Shown: positions 33,505-45,578, counted from the stretch's first letter. The stretch is DNA of 64,000 bases from Cryoendolithus antarcticus (GCA_002077065.1 NAJO01000013.1:744001-808000); one strand, 5' to 3'. Notes: generated by a model not told the origin, from the sequence alone. Translations and numbers: made by a program.

Positions 33505-34388
33505 CTATGTCGACACCCGCAACTGATGCACCCGCCGCATGTGGTCCCGCTGATCGATTGGTCAGCAATCGTAGCGATTCTCAGCTCAAACAGGAGAGTA
33601 CCCACCATATTATCGACCCGACTGAACACCCTCGGACATGCAGTCCACTCACACACAACCTCCGGGTTATGCTTCGCTTCATGCCGCGCACGATCCTTCT
33701 TATTGGAGAAGCCTGCTTCGCCAGCCTTGGGACAGCTAGGGTACCGACAGCACAGCACTTTGTAATGTCGCTTGTAATGTTTCCGTAGATCGCAAAGGCG
33801 TTCGAAACGCGACGCAGAGGTGCATCCGGGCCAGCCGCAGCGCCACAGACCTGAGTTCTCCACGACGCCACATCGAGAGGAGTCGGACGGATCTGGTGAT
33901 GGACTGCGTGGGGTTGAGGCGATGGAGGAGGTGTAGCTGTGTCTTGAGCGTGGCTGGGAGGTGTTGGATGCGGTTGATGCCTGTCTGCTTGGTTGACCGC
34001 TTGCAGTCTCGGGTGACAAGTGATCCCACGAGTTCAGTGGCGTGTATGATGCAGGGTGAGGAGCGGGAACAGGAAAGCTTGGTGTATCCAATACGAATGG
34101 ATTGAAGAAGGGGTCGAAGGGCGTGAAGTCATGCCAGACCGACCACTGGTCCAGGGACGTTGGTAGCGATTGTGAATCGAGCGGCATTTGGAGACTGGGC
34201 TGGTGATTGCACAGCACAGGTCGCGCTTGCGCCATATTGGTGTAGGATGGCATTGGTGCCTGTGGTAGTGGTTCACGAAGCATGTCGAAAGCATTGGGTA
34301 CGACCGGCATCCATGCTTGCTGTGCGATGCTGGTGCTTCCTGGCAGCAGGTACTCCAAGGATCGAACGACAGGCTGACTGTATTGCAT
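33505..34388 (-). CDS. C2H2 zinc-finger transcription factor, two exons
   Basis: Predicted regulator of 275 aa. Exon 1 is 34388-33606 and exon 2 is 33549-33505; the intron (33605-33550) runs GTGGGT to ATCAG. The first 170 residues are Pro/Ser/Gln-rich and disordered. The C-terminus has three successive zinc-finger-like units: Cys-x4-Cys followed by HYKRH, a second ending in HEAKH, and a third (CEWTACPRVF) whose two histidines (MRDHMRRVH) appear only after splicing. The protein ends nine residues later. I prefer the ATG at 34388; an in-frame ATG at 34517 would add 43 residues. It is convergent with the MFS gene, and a regulatory link is only a guess. Confidence 0.8.
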
Positions 34389-37311
34389 TGTCGTAACAGG
34401 GCGATGGGATTCCCGGTTGCCGGCAATCTGCTGGTAGCACGTACGAGCTTTAGGCATGAACAAGGACGCGGTAAAACATCCCGAGGACGGGGACAGGCAG
34501 AGAGGGACAATGAACATGAAACACTTACAAGGTAGTGCCCATTATAGGAGTATCAGCGATATACCTGTCGAGATGGAGATGACTGTGATTAGCCCACCTT
34601 GACGAGGCGCACATCATCGCCGAGTGTCAAATCGGATGCGTGCGAAAGAAGGGGCACAGTCGCTCAGCTGTAGCGGCAATCACGGCCTGTGCGACACGGT
34701 CGGTTGTCGTTGTCGAGATCAGCCCCAGTAGGTGAACCCTATGCGATGCTTCGAGCGGCTCACCTCAATAAGAAGCGACTGGCAGACCGCCATACTCTCG
34801 ATACAGGACGTGTGGGTCCTAATTTCTTGACCACGTGGCCGACAGGTGGCATCGCTTGGCAGCCACCGTAAGCTGCATGAGCAAAGCGATGGAAGGATTC
34901 AACGACCTGCCAATGAGAAGAGCTTTCAGTGTGCCTTGCTGTAACAAGGACTAGCCCTATCGTCGACCAACATTCTGCTAGACTCTGCATTCTTGGACCC
35001 TTGTCAGCTCACGTAGATGGCGATGCTTACTTTCCGACTTCTCAACACTCATTGGTGCCAGTGATATACTAAGCTTCGCTGATCATCATGGCGTACATGT
35101 GGAGGTGCCCATGCTCACTATCTAGCGTGCGGACATACCGGGGAGAGGTGAGGTTGCTTCAGAAGTAACACCTTGAGATTGGCATGTCGACAGGCTGTAC
35201 AAGAGGAGTGCACCGCTTGCCGCTTTCAGATGACGAGCAGCACGGACTCTGCTTGCGGCTGACTCTTAGTCGACCTCGTATGAATCCACAATCTGATTCA
35301 GTCGCGCATTGGAGAACCGGCATGCGTGATTTAAACACGCAGAAGGTTCATAAGAAGTGTGTTTAAGGTATTACAGCCACTCGAGAATTGACTTCGCAAG
35401 ATAGGCGACATCTGTGACGCATTCCGGTAATCGCTGTGACAGCGGTTGGCTGAGCTTCTGTTTCGGGTAGCATGGTAGACTGATTCCTCAAGGGTGGAGA
35501 CATCTCAGATATACGTGCGTAAGAGCTCTTATGCTAGACGAATCAGACACGCGTTGCAAGAGAACAGCAGTGGCTCAACGTCATACAGGCATAGCAGTGA
35601 GACTTCTTGCTGATCGAGACGAGATGGGACATGGGTCCGAAGTTGGCAGCGTTTGCGTTCCAGGGAGCTGAGCTCAAACCGACCCGTTGCCGTCGGCGAT
35701 GGATGTGCGGTCTTACGGTTGAGAAGGTGAGAGCGCGATGAGCGAGTAATACGGTTTCGCAGTCCGGCGCCGCCGGTGGGAGCGGCTGAGCCATCAGAAA
35801 GCGACACGGTGTGGCAGCTACTCCAGTTCTACATCGACCACGCAGCCTCGGCTGCGTTGCCGTCACATTCCGAAGAGGAGTTGCTTCGAAAGCAGTAATG
35901 GAGTGTTTGAGATCCCATAAGTTAGAAGTGGGCAACGAAGAATGCCTGTAGTTGGGAAAGGATTGCCAAGCCATGGCTCTCCCCCGGCTACACATTGATA
36001 CACTTAAGTGACTTCACTTGATGCCCTCCACTGTTCTCTGTGCGACGATGCGGCGAGCCATCAGAGTTGATGGTCGAGCATAGGCGTGATAAGCAAATCT
36101 CCATGTCTCTTCCTTCCTCCCGTGATCTTCGCTTGAACTTCAAGAGTAAGAACGACATGGCCTGCAGATGACAATTCCGAATTCCGTAACTCGGCAGTGA
36201 GAAGCGTGGCCTCGCGCACGACTCGAGCCAGCCTCATTGCCGGTAGCGTGCCCTCTCGACGGATTTCTAGATGGGCGTGTGGTAGCACACATACTGTCTC
36301 GTCATCCTGGAGAACCCAGGATCCGTTGCAGACTGGCCTGAAGCGTTTGTTGAGCAAGAGTGCAGTGCGACAGGCACGGTGTTCGCTGCGCTCACGTGCG
36401 CATGTACGCGAGTGACAGAATAAGCGGACTCTCTCCAACATCGAAGACGACAACCAGTTCGAGGGCTCTCTGAGCGATTGTTGCTCGCGCTACATCTTCC
36501 GTCAAAGCAAGACTCGCACTTGATTGCTGCCAGACTACCATCTCACTCGATATCAAATGAGTCGAGAGCCCTCCCTCCCGACTAAAGCCCTATTCACTTC
36601 CACCCTTCACTTCTGCCCTTCACTCCCACCCGCACGGATCCTCACCACAATCCAATCTCGCTTACCGACCCAGTCACCGCGCCACTAGCGCCTTGGCTCT
36701 TCCTCCCCGACTATATAGTTTGTAAACGTCTTCGCACTAGGTCATTCTTGCTCCCCATACTTACCTTGTCGGAGTCTGGGCGCTCACCATTGCCTTTGAC
36801 TTAACGAGACCTCCTGCATTGCACAGCGCGGTGAGGCATCGCTATGAGTTGCCTTCGGGTACCTCAGCGGCGCAATTTTTGATTGTCACCATCACGGAAG
36901 TGATCAACTTTTCATCAGTGCTGTTAGCCTCGAGGGGCCAGCGGCTTGGAGAAGAGAGTTGTACTACGCCTTGATATGTGGCTTCATTCGTGACTGGCGT
37001 CGGCATGTAGAAAGCTCTTGCGCTGCAGGGAGACCGCGGCGCTAGAGACCTCGCCGTCGTCGCACACAGATGACCCCAAAAACACGCGGCTATATATTAT
37101 TGACGCATCACCCTCGCGCATCTCACGCAGTGCATGCCGTGCACAGAATCATATTACCGAAGCGTCAGCAAACGGAACTTCGCCCATGCGCCCCTCAATA
37201 TCCATGGTTACCAAAGTCGAGTCGCCTCAAATTCCTCGGCAACGGTGTGAACGCTTGGGTGGAAGATCCCAAGGCATCTATACACATACAACACCAACAA
37301 CTACATCTCCA
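34389..37311. other. 2.9-kb gene-poor region
   Basis: No recognisable protein family, tRNA or repeat. Short frames occur; the best is a minus-strand frame from an ATG at 36441 to 36061 (126 codons) with no motif I know. CT-rich stretches near 36590-36720 and a TATATAG at 36713 look promoter-like but have no gene downstream that I can support. A non-coding transcript or a fast-evolving gene with small exons could be missed here. Confidence 0.4.
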
Positions 37312-38556
37312 TCACCGCGCCAATTTTCCCCTCAAATACTTCCCCATCCTCTCCATCTCCTCCTTATAGCCCTCCCGTCCCTCCCACTCAAACCTCGCTC
37401 TAGCCCACTCAAGGTCCCTATCATGCTGGCCCTGCGCAAAATAAATCCACCGCTCCTCCGTCTTCGACCACTTTCGATTAGGTACATAAGCCTCGATGTT
37501 GTAGTAGTTATCTCGATGAAACGGTGGCTCGAAGTCATCCCTTCCCTTTCGCTCGAGGAAAGCATCGGTGAGGACCTCGGAGTGGGAGAGGAAGTATGGT
37601 CGATGCTCTGGCAGCACCGGTCGCACTTTGGTGAACAGGCTGCGGCGGAGGATGGTGGATGATGTAGTGTGCAGGTGACGCTCCAGTATCGTAGCATATA
37701 CCAGGGGGCTCGTCAGAGTTCGCTCAAGCGTCCGCTTCGTTTGCGCCAACAAGTCCACATTCCATTCCGGTTGCTCGCCACGCTTGATCATAGGGATCGG
37801 CTCCCGAGTATTAAGATTAGTCTGCCAGTGCGCGAGGTCCGTGACGATGGCGAGGTTGATCCAGGCAAATGTGCAGGATACGCAACTACATATCGTGCGT
37901 GGCGAAGGGGGAGGGACGTGTTGAGCGTAGGGTTTGAGGGAGAGGAGTAGTCGACTTTGGTGTGCTGGGGAGAGAAGGGCTTCGTGGTGTTCTGGCGGTA
38001 ACTTGTCAAAAGTTACGGGGAGGGGGAAGCATTTCGCTAGGATAGGGTAGCGGAGCGAGATGATGTCCCTCGCGATGGAGCTCTCGTTCTCGAGAATGAA
38101 GTCCCGCAGATCTCGTGATGTGCGAGCAAGGCGGTGGATGTCGGCTACTGCTAGGTGTGAGAAGACCTCTTGCAATAGCTCGGAGGGCAGCTCGAGGAAG
38201 GAAGCCACGACGGGTCGAGCGATGGTCTTCTTGGGTTTCGTTCTGCGCTTCGCTATGCGGAGTGTCTTCTTTGATCTTAGAGTGAGGGCTGCAGTCGTGT
38301 CGATGAGCTCTTCATCGTTGTCGTCGGATGACAAGATCCTTCTGGATCTTCTACTACCTCCAGACGGCGCTGTTGAGTAGACTGTCGCCACTTCAGAGCC
38401 ATCATTTCGAGCATCTCTACCTGTGGCTGCGCTCCTATTCGCCACCAGCATAGAACCCGAAACATCAGCAGGTGAATTTAACATAGCAGATTTCGACAGA
38501 GCCTCAGTACAAGAATCGGTTGCTGCGAGTGAAGGCATGGGCGACATATCATACAT
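37312..38556 (-). CDS. F-box protein
   Basis: A single-exon gene of 414 aa. F-box proteins bind Skp1 and choose substrates for SCF ubiquitin ligases. The first 105 residues are disordered and basic (RRSRRILSSDDNDEE, then KRRTKPKKT). The F-box lies at about residues 118-158 (FLELPSELLQEVFSHL, IHRLARTSRDLRDFI). The rest is a conserved-looking region with a CSCVSC motif near the middle and many aromatic residues toward the end (FHRDNYYNIEAYVPNRKW). No known repeats such as WD40 or LRR are visible, so the substrate is unknown. The start is the ATG at 38556. Confidence 0.8.
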   Translation of the reverse strand: MYDMSPMPSLAATDSCTEALSKSAMLNSPADVSGSMLVANRSAATGRDARNDGSEVATVYSTAPSGGSRRSRRILSSDDNDEELIDTTAALTLRSKKTLRIAKRRTKPKKTIARPVVASFLELPSELLQEVFSHLAVADIHRLARTSRDLRDFILENESSIARDIISLRYPILAKCFPLPVTFDKLPPEHHEALLSPAHQSRLLLSLKPYAQHVPPPSPRTICSCVSCTFAWINLAIVTDLAHWQTNLNTREPIPMIKRGEQPEWNVDLLAQTKRTLERTLTSPLVYATILERHLHTTSSTILRRSLFTKVRPVLPEHRPYFLSHSEVLTDAFLERKGRDDFEPPFHRDNYYNIEAYVPNRKWSKTEERWIYFAQGQHDRDLEWARARFEWEGREGYKEEMERMGKYLRGKLAR

Positions 38557-38922
38557 GACGAGCGTTCTACTTCAGAATACAAAGAAGTAGAATCGATATG
38601 GCTTGGCACAAGACAAATGTGTAGCATGCCAATGTTGATGACGGTGGTACGCAGAGCACTGCGGCACCAACGACGCCGAGCATTAAGGCACAGGGATCGT
38701 TAGTGCCGCAGTGTACCACTTTGATCATACTGCGAAGATTCGAGAACCGATATGCATAATACAAAAGTCCATGAATTTACGGTTCAAGCTACATGTACAG
38801 CTCCTCGCCGCATGGCCAAACAACCCCAAATTCTTACATTTCCACTTATAAAGACACTCCACCCACTCTCCAGTCCTCGCTCAGCCACGGACCTCTTCGG
38901 TAGTTCCAGCCTCCGAACCCTA

Positions 38923-39621
38923 TCAATTACACTCACTCAACACCGGCCCATGTCCCAGCGTCTGCACACCGAACGAATTGGCCCTCACGCGCCCGTGACC
39001 CCCATCCCCAAACTCGTCAGCAAGCATCGTCGACACCACAGACACCGTGCTCAGGAATCCTGCAATGAAAGGTACGTGCCCTATACTGGCATGGTCTGTG
39101 CGTGGCTCGTCGGGCAAAGGAGGGAGTGGCTTGTCCTTGCTTGGCGTCGAGGGAGTGGAAGACGAAATGCTGAGTTGACGCAACGCGCCTTCTGGCGTGA
39201 TGGTGATGGAATCGTGAACACGAGCCTTCTCGACAGCCGCGACGTTGGTGGGCACAGGCGTGCAGTTGTATTCCTCCCTCTTGATTGGAGGGGACCAGGC
39301 GGGGAAGGTATTTGAGGCGAGCTTGTGGCTGGTGCTGATAGGCTTCGATGGATCTGGCTCCGCGGAGTACGCTTCGATGTCAGCCGGATGAGTCAGTCCA
39401 TCGACAGTGGGGTCGGCGACTGCAACTGTGAGGTCCTTGGGTGGCGGTGGAGCATCCGGGAAAGGGCATGGAGTTGATGGCCCGTCCGCTGTTCGGTTCT
39501 GCGATGGACGTGCGATGATGTCGATCTTGACGTCGCTTGAGGCATGGCGCTCAACGGGGTGCTGGAGATCAGGTAAGGTCGGCGGCATGTGGATCTGCAA
39601 CTCGGCTGCAGGGGCAGACAT
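38923..39621 (-). CDS. Disordered Pro/Ser-rich hypothetical protein
   Basis: A 232-aa reading frame from an ATG at 39621. The sequence is low-complexity, rich in Pro, Ser, Thr and Ala, with patches such as CPFPDAPPPPKD and DKPLPPLPDEP. The C-terminal 50 residues are more ordered-looking (FIAGFLSTVSVVSTMLADEFG). I recognise no domain. A competing plus-strand frame overlaps, but the minus-strand frame starts cleanly at an ATG and has a composition usual for fungal disordered proteins. It sits between the F-box gene and the mitochondrial assembly gene. Confidence 0.5.
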   Translation of the reverse strand: MSAPAAELQIHMPPTLPDLQHPVERHASSDVKIDIIARPSQNRTADGPSTPCPFPDAPPPPKDLTVAVADPTVDGLTHPADIEAYSAEPDPSKPISTSHKLASNTFPAWSPPIKREEYNCTPVPTNVAAVEKARVHDSITITPEGALRQLSISSSTPSTPSKDKPLPPLPDEPRTDHASIGHVPFIAGFLSTVSVVSTMLADEFGDGGHGRVRANSFGVQTLGHGPVLSECN

Positions 39622-39859
39622 GGTGGTCTAGCTCCAGAAGGACTTTGATGAATGTGCGTTGATGGCTTGATGGTCGATGATGCGACTTCAGACTGATGCT
39701 TCTTGATGTTGTCGAGAGGTCAAGAGTCGTAGCAGATCCAGAGCCAGACTACAGGCAGCAAGGCCGTGCCATTGCATGCTGCCCCCTCCATTGACCATCA
39801 TCCGCTGCGAGAACGCCTCCTGTACAGCCCCTTCCCACCGCCTCATGTTGCCAGTTCAT

Positions 39860-40245
39860 TCACCGCATCCGAACCATCCCCTTGATCCTCGTCTTAAAGT
39901 TGTCGAACCACGTCCGATCTGGCGCCTCCTCGAGCGCCTTCTCTAGAGCAATGTAGTGATCTGGTCGACTCTGGGGCTTCATGATGTTCCCGGGAATTGG
40001 ATATCGCTTTGCGATAGCATCGTCCAATAGTAAGTACGCGGCATTGATCTCTTTGATCTCATCCTTGGAGCCTGAAGGGGCTGCTGCGAGTCGTGATCGT
40101 AGTAGTTTATGGAACGTGTTTTCGGGACGGATGCGATCGACCGGCCATCTTGTGAGGAGGCGGGCGTAGTGTTGGGTGATTTGCTGGGGCAATGTCAGTA
40201 AGATCTTGCAGGAGATGCAATGGGGCCACTTACCAGACGCGACAT
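39860..40245 (-). CDS. Cytochrome bc1 assembly factor, CBP6/UQCC2-like, two exons
   Basis: Predicted mitochondrial protein of 111 aa. Cbp6/UQCC2 proteins bind newly made cytochrome b with Cbp3 and control its translation and assembly into complex III. Exon 1 is only 12 nt (40245-40234, Met-Ser-Arg-Leu). The intron (40233-40184) runs GTAAGT to GCCCCAG. Exon 2 is 40183-39860. The spliced N-terminus reads QITQHYARLLTRWPVDRIRPE, much like the family pattern of tyrosine, LxxxWPxDxxR and a following FHKLLRSRL block. The short exon is supported by the strong splice sites and the correct frame. It lies 187 bp head-to-head from mitochondrial IF2. Confidence 0.75.
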
Positions 40246-40432
40246 GATGCGCGATTAATCCTTTGAGGGCAATTCTTTGAAGGCAGAATGGCTGTGGTAG
40301 AGTCAATCAATGGACGATGTCATTGAACTTCGGCGGGGACATGGCCGAAATGTCGTGTCTCCCCCGAGATGGGCGAGAAAGATTAATGTGACAGATCATC
40401 TCGCACTGCGCATATCTGCATATAGGCGAGTG
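40246..40432. promoter_or_regulatory. Shared promoter of the CBP6-like and mitochondrial IF2 genes
   Basis: Only 187 bp separate the start codons of two divergent genes for mitochondrial gene expression. Any promoter elements must act on both sides. The stretch includes GCGGGGACATGGCC and CCCCGAGATGGGCG segments, but I cannot assign a factor to them. Confidence 0.5.
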
Positions 40433-43400
40433 ATGAGGGCGCGGAAGCTGTTGAGAGTATGTCTTCTTATATATCCTCTATACTGCAGTACTGACAAGAC
40501 TAGGCTTCAACGACAGACTCGCTCTGCATCTTCTGCGCACGTCGCCTGACCGGGGACCTTCCCATATCTGTCGCAAGACCCTTGCTATCATCGCGACTAC
40601 CAACGCAACGAAGAGGCATATCCACCACTCGACCTCCATTCCAGTCCGCCGCCGCAGCAGCTGCTGGGGGTCCTACCAATCATGCCTCCAGTTCCCCTCC
40701 GCAATGGACTGGCTTCGACCCCACCTCCCCTCTGTCCGCCTCGGAGCAGCGAGACAAGGCTGCTTTGCGGTCACGTCGAGACGATGTCGAGCGACGGCAG
40801 CGCGAGGAGCGAGAGCGCGCTGCCCTCGAGCAACGACGGAGACGAGATGAAGAGGACGCGAGGAGATGGAAGGAGGAGCAGAAGGACATCGCGAGGCGCG
40901 CCGTCGAATCACGAGCTCTGGCTAGAGGCGAGCTCCCCATGAAGAATATCGGGTCTGATAGGAGAAGTCCGTTCCGGAAGATAGATGGCGCAGAAGCCTC
41001 ACGGGCGGAGAAAAGAGAGGCTGTTCCGCGGCCAATGAAGAGGGAAAGGGAGAGCCGAAGGGGACCGTTCGGTCCGGAACAAATCGCGCGGCAGGATACG
41101 AGAACTAAGAATCTGGGAGGTACACATAAAGTATTGCAGCTGGGAGGTTCTCAGAATCGCGATGCGCGGAAAGAGGGTGCAGATGAGGTCCGGTCGGCGG
41201 AGTCTCATCAAGCCGTGCAGAGGCCTGTGGCGAGATCTCAACAAAGGAAGGCTGCTGGGCCTGCGCCGAAGAAGATGGCTATGCCCGACTTCTTGACTTC
41301 AAGTGGAAAAGAGACACGGAGGGAGCACACTGTGTCAGGCTGGGGCACTACGGCTACCGAGCGAGCAGAGTTGGTGCTTGGGGAGGACATACCGCCCGCA
41401 GTATACACCCCTCCAGCTGTGACTGGACAGGATCGTGCTGTAAGGCAGAGTCCGCGGGCAAAATTGCAGCCCCATGTTGGCGACGATTTCGACTTCTCCG
41501 GTGTGGCTCACCCACGTGAAGACAATCAAAAATTCGTCTCTACGGAGAGCGATCAGGCTTCCATCACTACAAGGCCATCACCTCAAAGCACCGCGGACGG
41601 GAGATCACCGCCCCCATCGCGGCGATCAACTCCACCTGTGCACCCTGGCGCGCAGTCTATCGCAGACATCCTCAGCACAGCAGTCCGTAGTCCGCCAGAG
41701 ACTCAGCAAGCACAACTTGATTCGGCGTGGGCGAATGCGTCTTCTCCGCCTAGAGCAGAATCCTTCTCATTTCAGGAGGACACTGACTCGAACGCACTGG
41801 ACCTAGAAGCTACCTCCAGGCGCGCGCCTTCATCGCCATCCACACGTCAATCGCCCAACACGCGCAGCAATGCAAGCAGCCGTACCTTCCGCGCCTCTCC
41901 ACTCAGTGCACGAGACATCAACCCGATGTCGACATTCGACGACCTACCACAAGAAGACTGGCAACACTTCCGGCGCCGCGAGCCCGAGCCAGTGGCTTCA
42001 CAGTCAGCTCCACCTCCTCCTGAAGCAACGCGACCGTTGTACAGCGAGGACGACGTCGATCGGCTGTTCAGTGAGCACAAGCAACAGCGTGACCAGAGCG
42101 CAGCGCAGAGAGCGCGATCAGCTCCTCCTGTACAGACTTCCTACAAACCCTTGGGCCTTCCTCTTCAGACTTCACCACGTGTTACAAAGTGTGCTCGATG
42201 CGGTACCGAAGGCCACCATGCCCGCGAGTGTCCTGGACCAATGTGCTTCAAGTGCGGCAAGCAAGGCCACATTGCTTCTTTATGCCCGTCAAAGCCCACA
42301 CAGCCGGTATGTAATCGTTGCGGTGAGAGCGGACATGTGGCGAAGTTGTGTCCGGAGAAACTGTCGCAGCCGCTTCAGATACGACGCACAAGTTCCGTGA
42401 ACTCATTTGGCGATGATGGGTTCTTCGCTGACGTAGCGCCTGCTCGCCACGACAAGCTCGGACAGCATCACCAATCGGCGGGAACTAACGTGAGTGATAT
42501 CAGAAGACCTAGAGTCCAGGCGCGAGAGAGCGATGATGCGCAGAGCTTCATGCGTGATCGACTGCGCTCCGGTGAAGCTACCGTTGCTCCATCCGAGGCG
42601 GACGAACCTCGCGTGCTGAAGTCCCGCAAGTTTCGCGATGAGGAACCGGAGAAGAAGAAGTCGGGTCGCCGTAGTCGCCGTGATGAAGACGAAGACGACA
42701 AGTACGGCGGTCGTCGTGGCCGACGAGACGTTGACGACGAAGTCGAAGATGACCGAGGCGATCGCAAGGCTACTAAGCGCGAGGAGAAAGAGGCTGCGAA
42801 GCGCGCTGAACGTGCTGCTGAGCGTGCGGCCCAACAGGCTGAGCAGCGGAATCAGATCAGATTGCCAGAGTTTATCTCGGTGCAGAACCTGGCACAGGCT
42901 GTTGGTGCGCGATACGAGCAATTCGTGTCCCGCCTTGAGGACCTAGGCTACGATGATGTATTCCCTGGCAAGATTTTGAACACTGAAGTTAGCGGGATGA
43001 TCGCCATGGAGTACGATCTCGAGCCTGTCTTCGACTCAGGCATCAGCGAAGAAGAGGAGCGTGATCTCAAGCCTGCCCCTAAGGTTGCAGCGGAAGACAG
43101 GGACTACCTCCCGAGTCGCCCGCCTGTAGTGACGATCATGGGACATGTCGATCACGGCAAAACTACAATTCTCGACTACCTGCGCAAGAGCAGCGTGGCA
43201 GCGGGAGAAGCTGGAGGCATCACACAGCATATCGGCGCTTTCAGCGTTCCGCTCGCTGCATCTGGCAAGACGATCACCTTCCTCGATACCCCAGGCCACG
43301 CAGCCTTTCTCGCCATGCGCCAGCGCGGAGCTAATGTGACAGATATCGTCATCCTTGTCGTCGCGGCCGATGATTCCGTCAAGCCGCAGACTCTCGAAGC

Positions 43401-44807
43401 GCTGAAGCACGCCCGTGCAGCCAATGTTCCGATTATTGTGGCCGTCAACAAAGTCGACAAGGAGGAAGCAGACGTAACGCGCGTCAAGCAAGACCTCGCA
43501 CGCCATGGCGTCGAGATCGAGGACTTTGGCGGTGAGACTCAAGTCGTGCTTGTGAGCGGCAAGACGGGTAAAGGTATGTCTGAGCTTGAGGAAGCTGTCG
43601 TCACACTGAGCGAGATCCTCGATCACCGCGCAGATTCTGAAGGTGCCGTCGAAGGCTGGGTACTCGAGGCCACCACCAAGAAAGCCGGTCGCGTGGCTAC
43701 TGTACTCGTCCGTCGCGGCACTCTCAGGCAAGGTACTGTCATCGTCGCGGGCAGGACATGGACCCGCGTCCGCTCCCTCCGCAACGAAGCCGGCGTTGCG
43801 ATCGATGCAGCATACCCTGGTATGCCCGTCGAAGTAGACGGCTGGCGCGATCAGCCTTCAGCCGGCGACGAAGTCCTACAAGCGCCTTCCGAGCAGAAAG
43901 CAGGCTCAGCTGTCGAGTATCGCCAAGAACTTCTGGAACGAGAGAAGACCGCAGCCGACACAGAAGCCATCAACGCTGCGCGCAAAGCCGCGCAAGACAA
44001 GCGCGAAGCTGACCGTATCGCCGAGCAATCCAAAGCCGACCCAGTTGCCAAGACTTCCGCCGCTGCTGCTCCATCCACCGACTCGCCCGAAGAGTCCACC
44101 GGCCAACTCCTCGTCCCCTTCATCCTCAAAGCCGACGTCTCTGGCTCCGCAGAAGCGCTCTCAGCTTACCTGCAATCCCTGATCTCTCCCCTAATCCGAC
44201 CAGACATCCTCTCCTCGACCGTGGGACCCGTTCACGAGTCCGATATCGAGATGGCCGAGACAGCTGGAGGACATATTATCGCGTTCAATCTACCGCCGAA
44301 CCCGGGGATGCTGAGTATGGCGGAGGCGAAGGGGATAAAGGTACTGGAGAATAACGTTATTTATCGGGTGTTGGATGATGTTAAGGGTGTGCTTGAGGAT
44401 AGTCTGCCGCCTGTTGTGAGTCAGAGGGTGGTGGGGGAGGCGGAGGTGTTGCTGGGTTTCGATATTTCGCTTGGTGGGAAGAAGAGTGTGAAGATCGCTG
44501 GTGTCAAGGTCCGCAATGGCGTTGTTACGAGGAACTCGAGGGTCAGGGTCATGAGGGGGAGTGAGAAGATATTCGATGGTAAGTGGTCGACGTCAATACG
44601 TGTTTTTTGTATAGACTTTGCTGACTCTGTGACAATGCAGGACTTATATCGAGTCTCAAAAACGTCAAGCGTGATGTTCAAGAGATGCGCAAGGGTACTG
44701 AGTGTGGTATAGGCTTTGCACTACCGAATAGCACCGAGTGGCAGGCTTTTGAGCCGGGCGATCTGGTGCAGTGCTATGAGGAGCGAAGCGAGAAGCGGAA
44801 GCTCTAG
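40433..44807 (+). CDS. IFM1: Mitochondrial translation initiation factor IF-2 with three CCHC zinc knuckles
   Basis: A GTPase of 1421 aa that brings initiator tRNA to the mitochondrial ribosome. Exons: 40433-40456 (8 codons), 40504-44578 and 44641-44807. The first splice gives an Arg-rich N-terminus ([10 protein letters not shown], then [16 protein letters not shown] and RRGIST), a plausible mitochondrial import signal. A long charged, disordered region follows. Three CX2CX4HX4C knuckles lie at about residues 571-584, 589-602 and 611-624. The G domain starts near 888: [25 protein letters not shown] and NKVDK are all present. The last splice adds the usual IF2 end ([25 protein letters not shown]). 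The frame before 40582 lacks an ATG, so the upstream exon is needed. Confidence 0.9.
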
Positions 44808-45578
44808 ATTTGCACTCGAACGTGACTCTCCGCGATCATGCCTTTATTGCTCTGTGCCGACAGGTGCGCTGGACAGTAGCATTGCTGCGATGAGGGCGAA
44901 AGAGAGAGCAGCGATGTGTACATTACGAGCACAGTATATATGAGTACCGAGCTTCATCTATATTCGCTCTGTTTTGCTTACTGTGCTCGTCACGGGCATG
45001 GCTCGGTGTACGACAGTGTTGTCCAGAACGGAGAGAATGTGAGAGGAGGTTATCGAAGTGACCAAGGCACTCGATGGACATGGCGCTCGAGCTTGTCGTC
45101 TCTTCATGCTCTGGCATCTATCGCCCATCCGCGGGAGCGGAGCGCCGATGTCTGATTGTCTGACTGAGAGACTTTCCTACAGATTCGGATACAGGGTTAC
45201 TCACAAATCATTGTCGTGATGATGCAGCGCCGGACAAATCTGTGGGCGAACGTGACCTCGGCTCTGTTGCCAGACTTTAAGGACGTCAGATGGCGTAAGA
45301 TCTGTAGGTGGTAAGATCCACCATCATGCTTGCTGCAATCGAGCACTATTGAGCGGAAGCGAGTGGGTGGACCTGGTCATTCTAGAGCGCTCTCGGACAT
45401 CTCCTCTGACTACGCTCGTTTGGTACTGCGATGTTCGACTAGATCTGGAGGTACCGTCAGTGGTGACAAACTGGTAGCACCTTGTCAGCCTGTGCGGAAG
45501 CCGCCAACCCGGTGCCCTCTGAGACTATCTGTGCGGACTGTTCCTCGACTGTCACGTCTTTCGGGCGGCCGAGTGCTC
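44808..45578. other. Intergenic region, no gene recognised
   Basis: Holds the IF2 3' UTR and the LACTB2-like promoter. The LACTB2 frame is open back to 45330 but without an ATG until 45579. An ATG at 45326 opens a short frame (stop TGA after eight codons) that might act as a uORF if transcribed. Confidence 0.4.

Noticed and set aside
31184..34388. A possible secondary-metabolite cluster: TRI12-type transporter plus C2H2 regulator
   Set aside because: No synthase, P450, methyltransferase or other tailoring gene lies nearby; flanking genes are HAUS1, DUF1275 and an F-box gene.
37018..37662. A 214-codon plus-strand frame over the F-box gene 3' end
   Set aside because: It is antisense to well-supported F-box protein sequence and has no motif; it is a mirror frame.
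38752..39315. A 187-codon plus-strand frame opposite the disordered hypothetical
   Set aside because: Its composition is random-like and it lacks any motif; the minus-strand frame starts at an ATG and has typical fungal low-complexity protein features.
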